Shown here one piece after another: positions 4,767 to 5,155 of a DNA stretch of 5,155 nucleotides. The stretch comes from UBA1227 sp964539045. Its GTDB lineage: Bacteria; Bacillota; Clostridia; Oscillospirales; Acutalibacteraceae. How positions within the stretch are numbered: the first letter of the stretch is position 1; each line of letters opens with the position of its first letter. Made by a program: the position numbers and the translations under genes. The notes below the pieces were generated by a model. It was not told the DNA's origin. It searched no databases and worked only from the letters and a program-made list of their open reading frames with translations. The stretch is from NCBI GenBank assembly GCA_964539045.1, contig CAZIHW010000130.1:1-5155 (forward strand), given 5' to 3'.

Positions 4767-5155
4767 ATGTGTGGAATTATCGGATTCACCGGCACCACGG
4801 ACGCCACACCGCTTCTTCTCGACGGACTTGAGAAGCTTGAATACAGAGGATATGACTCTGCAGGTATCGCCGTTCTTGATGAAGGGAATATAAACATAGT
4901 GAAATCAAAGGGTAAGATTGAAACCTTGAGAGAAAAAATCTCGAGAGGTCATACACCCGATGGTTATATAGGTATAGGCCACACCCGTTGGGCTACTCAC
5001 GGTGAGCCGAGTGACGAAAACGCCCACCCGCATTACAGCAAATCCGGAAAGTTTGCCGTTGTGCACAACGGTATAATTGAGAATTTCGCTGAGCTCAAAA
5101 GCGATCTGAAAGCCAAGGGATATATATTCCACAGCGAAACAGATACAGAGGTTGT
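4767..5155 (+). CDS. glmS: Glucosamine-6-phosphate synthase (isomerising), N-terminal part, cut by window edge
   Basis: The first 129 residues are present and the reading frame is still open at the right edge; the full family length is about 600. GlmS converts fructose-6-phosphate and glutamine to glucosamine-6-phosphate and glutamate in the cytoplasm, the entry step of amino-sugar synthesis for peptidoglycan. The visible part is the class II glutamine amidotransferase domain: MCGIIG with Cys2 as the N-terminal nucleophile after Met removal, LEYRGYDSAG (24-33), HTRWATHGEPS (72-82), HNGIIENF (100-107) and SETDTEV (123-129). AGGGAG lies 9 nt before the ATG. The isomerase SIS domains lie beyond the window. 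PurF and asparagine synthetase share the nucleophile but not this set of motifs. The short leader leaves no room for a glmS ribozyme. Confidence 0.96.
   Translation, partial: MCGIIGFTGTTDATPLLLDGLEKLEYRGYDSAGIAVLDEGNINIVKSKGKIETLREKISRGHTPDGYIGIGHTRWATHGEPSDENAHPHYSKSGKFAVVHNGIIENFAELKSDLKAKGYIFHSETDTEV

Noticed and set aside
1..5155. CRISPR array, tRNA, rRNA, insertion sequence or prophage parts
   Set aside because: No spaced direct repeats, tRNA-like cloverleaf, transposase, terminal inverted repeats or phage genes were seen on either strand.

Overview
This window looks like chromosomal DNA from a low-to-mid GC Gram-positive anaerobe, most likely class Clostridia (Eubacteriales). The reasons are strong AGGAGG-type Shine-Dalgarno sites before nearly every gene, AT-rich intergenic DNA, a tungsten-type aldehyde ferredoxin oxidoreductase homologue, a DUF975 membrane protein and a small four-cysteine protein resembling DUF6472. 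The assignment is inferred from gene content, and no species can be named.

Positions 1-2832 read rightward. After a short AT-rich region with a weak promoter and a perfect 26-bp palindrome (62-87) come a leaderless leucine-rich-repeat protein (125-1042) and, 42 bp later, a complete AOR-family oxidoreductase (1085-2797). A textbook 12-bp-stem terminator (2801-2832) closes the unit and can also serve the opposite strand.

Positions 2833-4618 read leftward. In transcription order they are: a DUF975-family membrane protein (4618 to 3791); a 58-residue CxxC protein that starts inside the end of that gene (3801 to 3625); an isolated 47-residue basic, tryptophan-containing ORF with its own good promoter and Shine-Dalgarno (3534 to 3391); a strong intrinsic terminator (3308-3335); and a 138-residue helical protein that may be an Imm48-type immunity protein (3290 to 2874). 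The last gene begins only 17 nt after the terminator stem.

At the right edge a rightward glmS (glucosamine-6-phosphate synthase) begins at 4767 and runs off the window. It diverges from the DUF975 gene across a 148-bp intergenic region whose two predicted promoters have directly abutting -35 boxes. No room or signature for a glmS ribozyme is visible.

The window is mostly ordinary. The items most worth following are the perfect palindrome before the LRR/AOR unit, the pairing of a leaderless LRR protein with a stand-alone AOR of unusual cysteine spacing, and the 47-residue small protein followed by a terminator-guarded, possibly immunity-like gene. None of these is demonstrated to be a new system by sequence alone.
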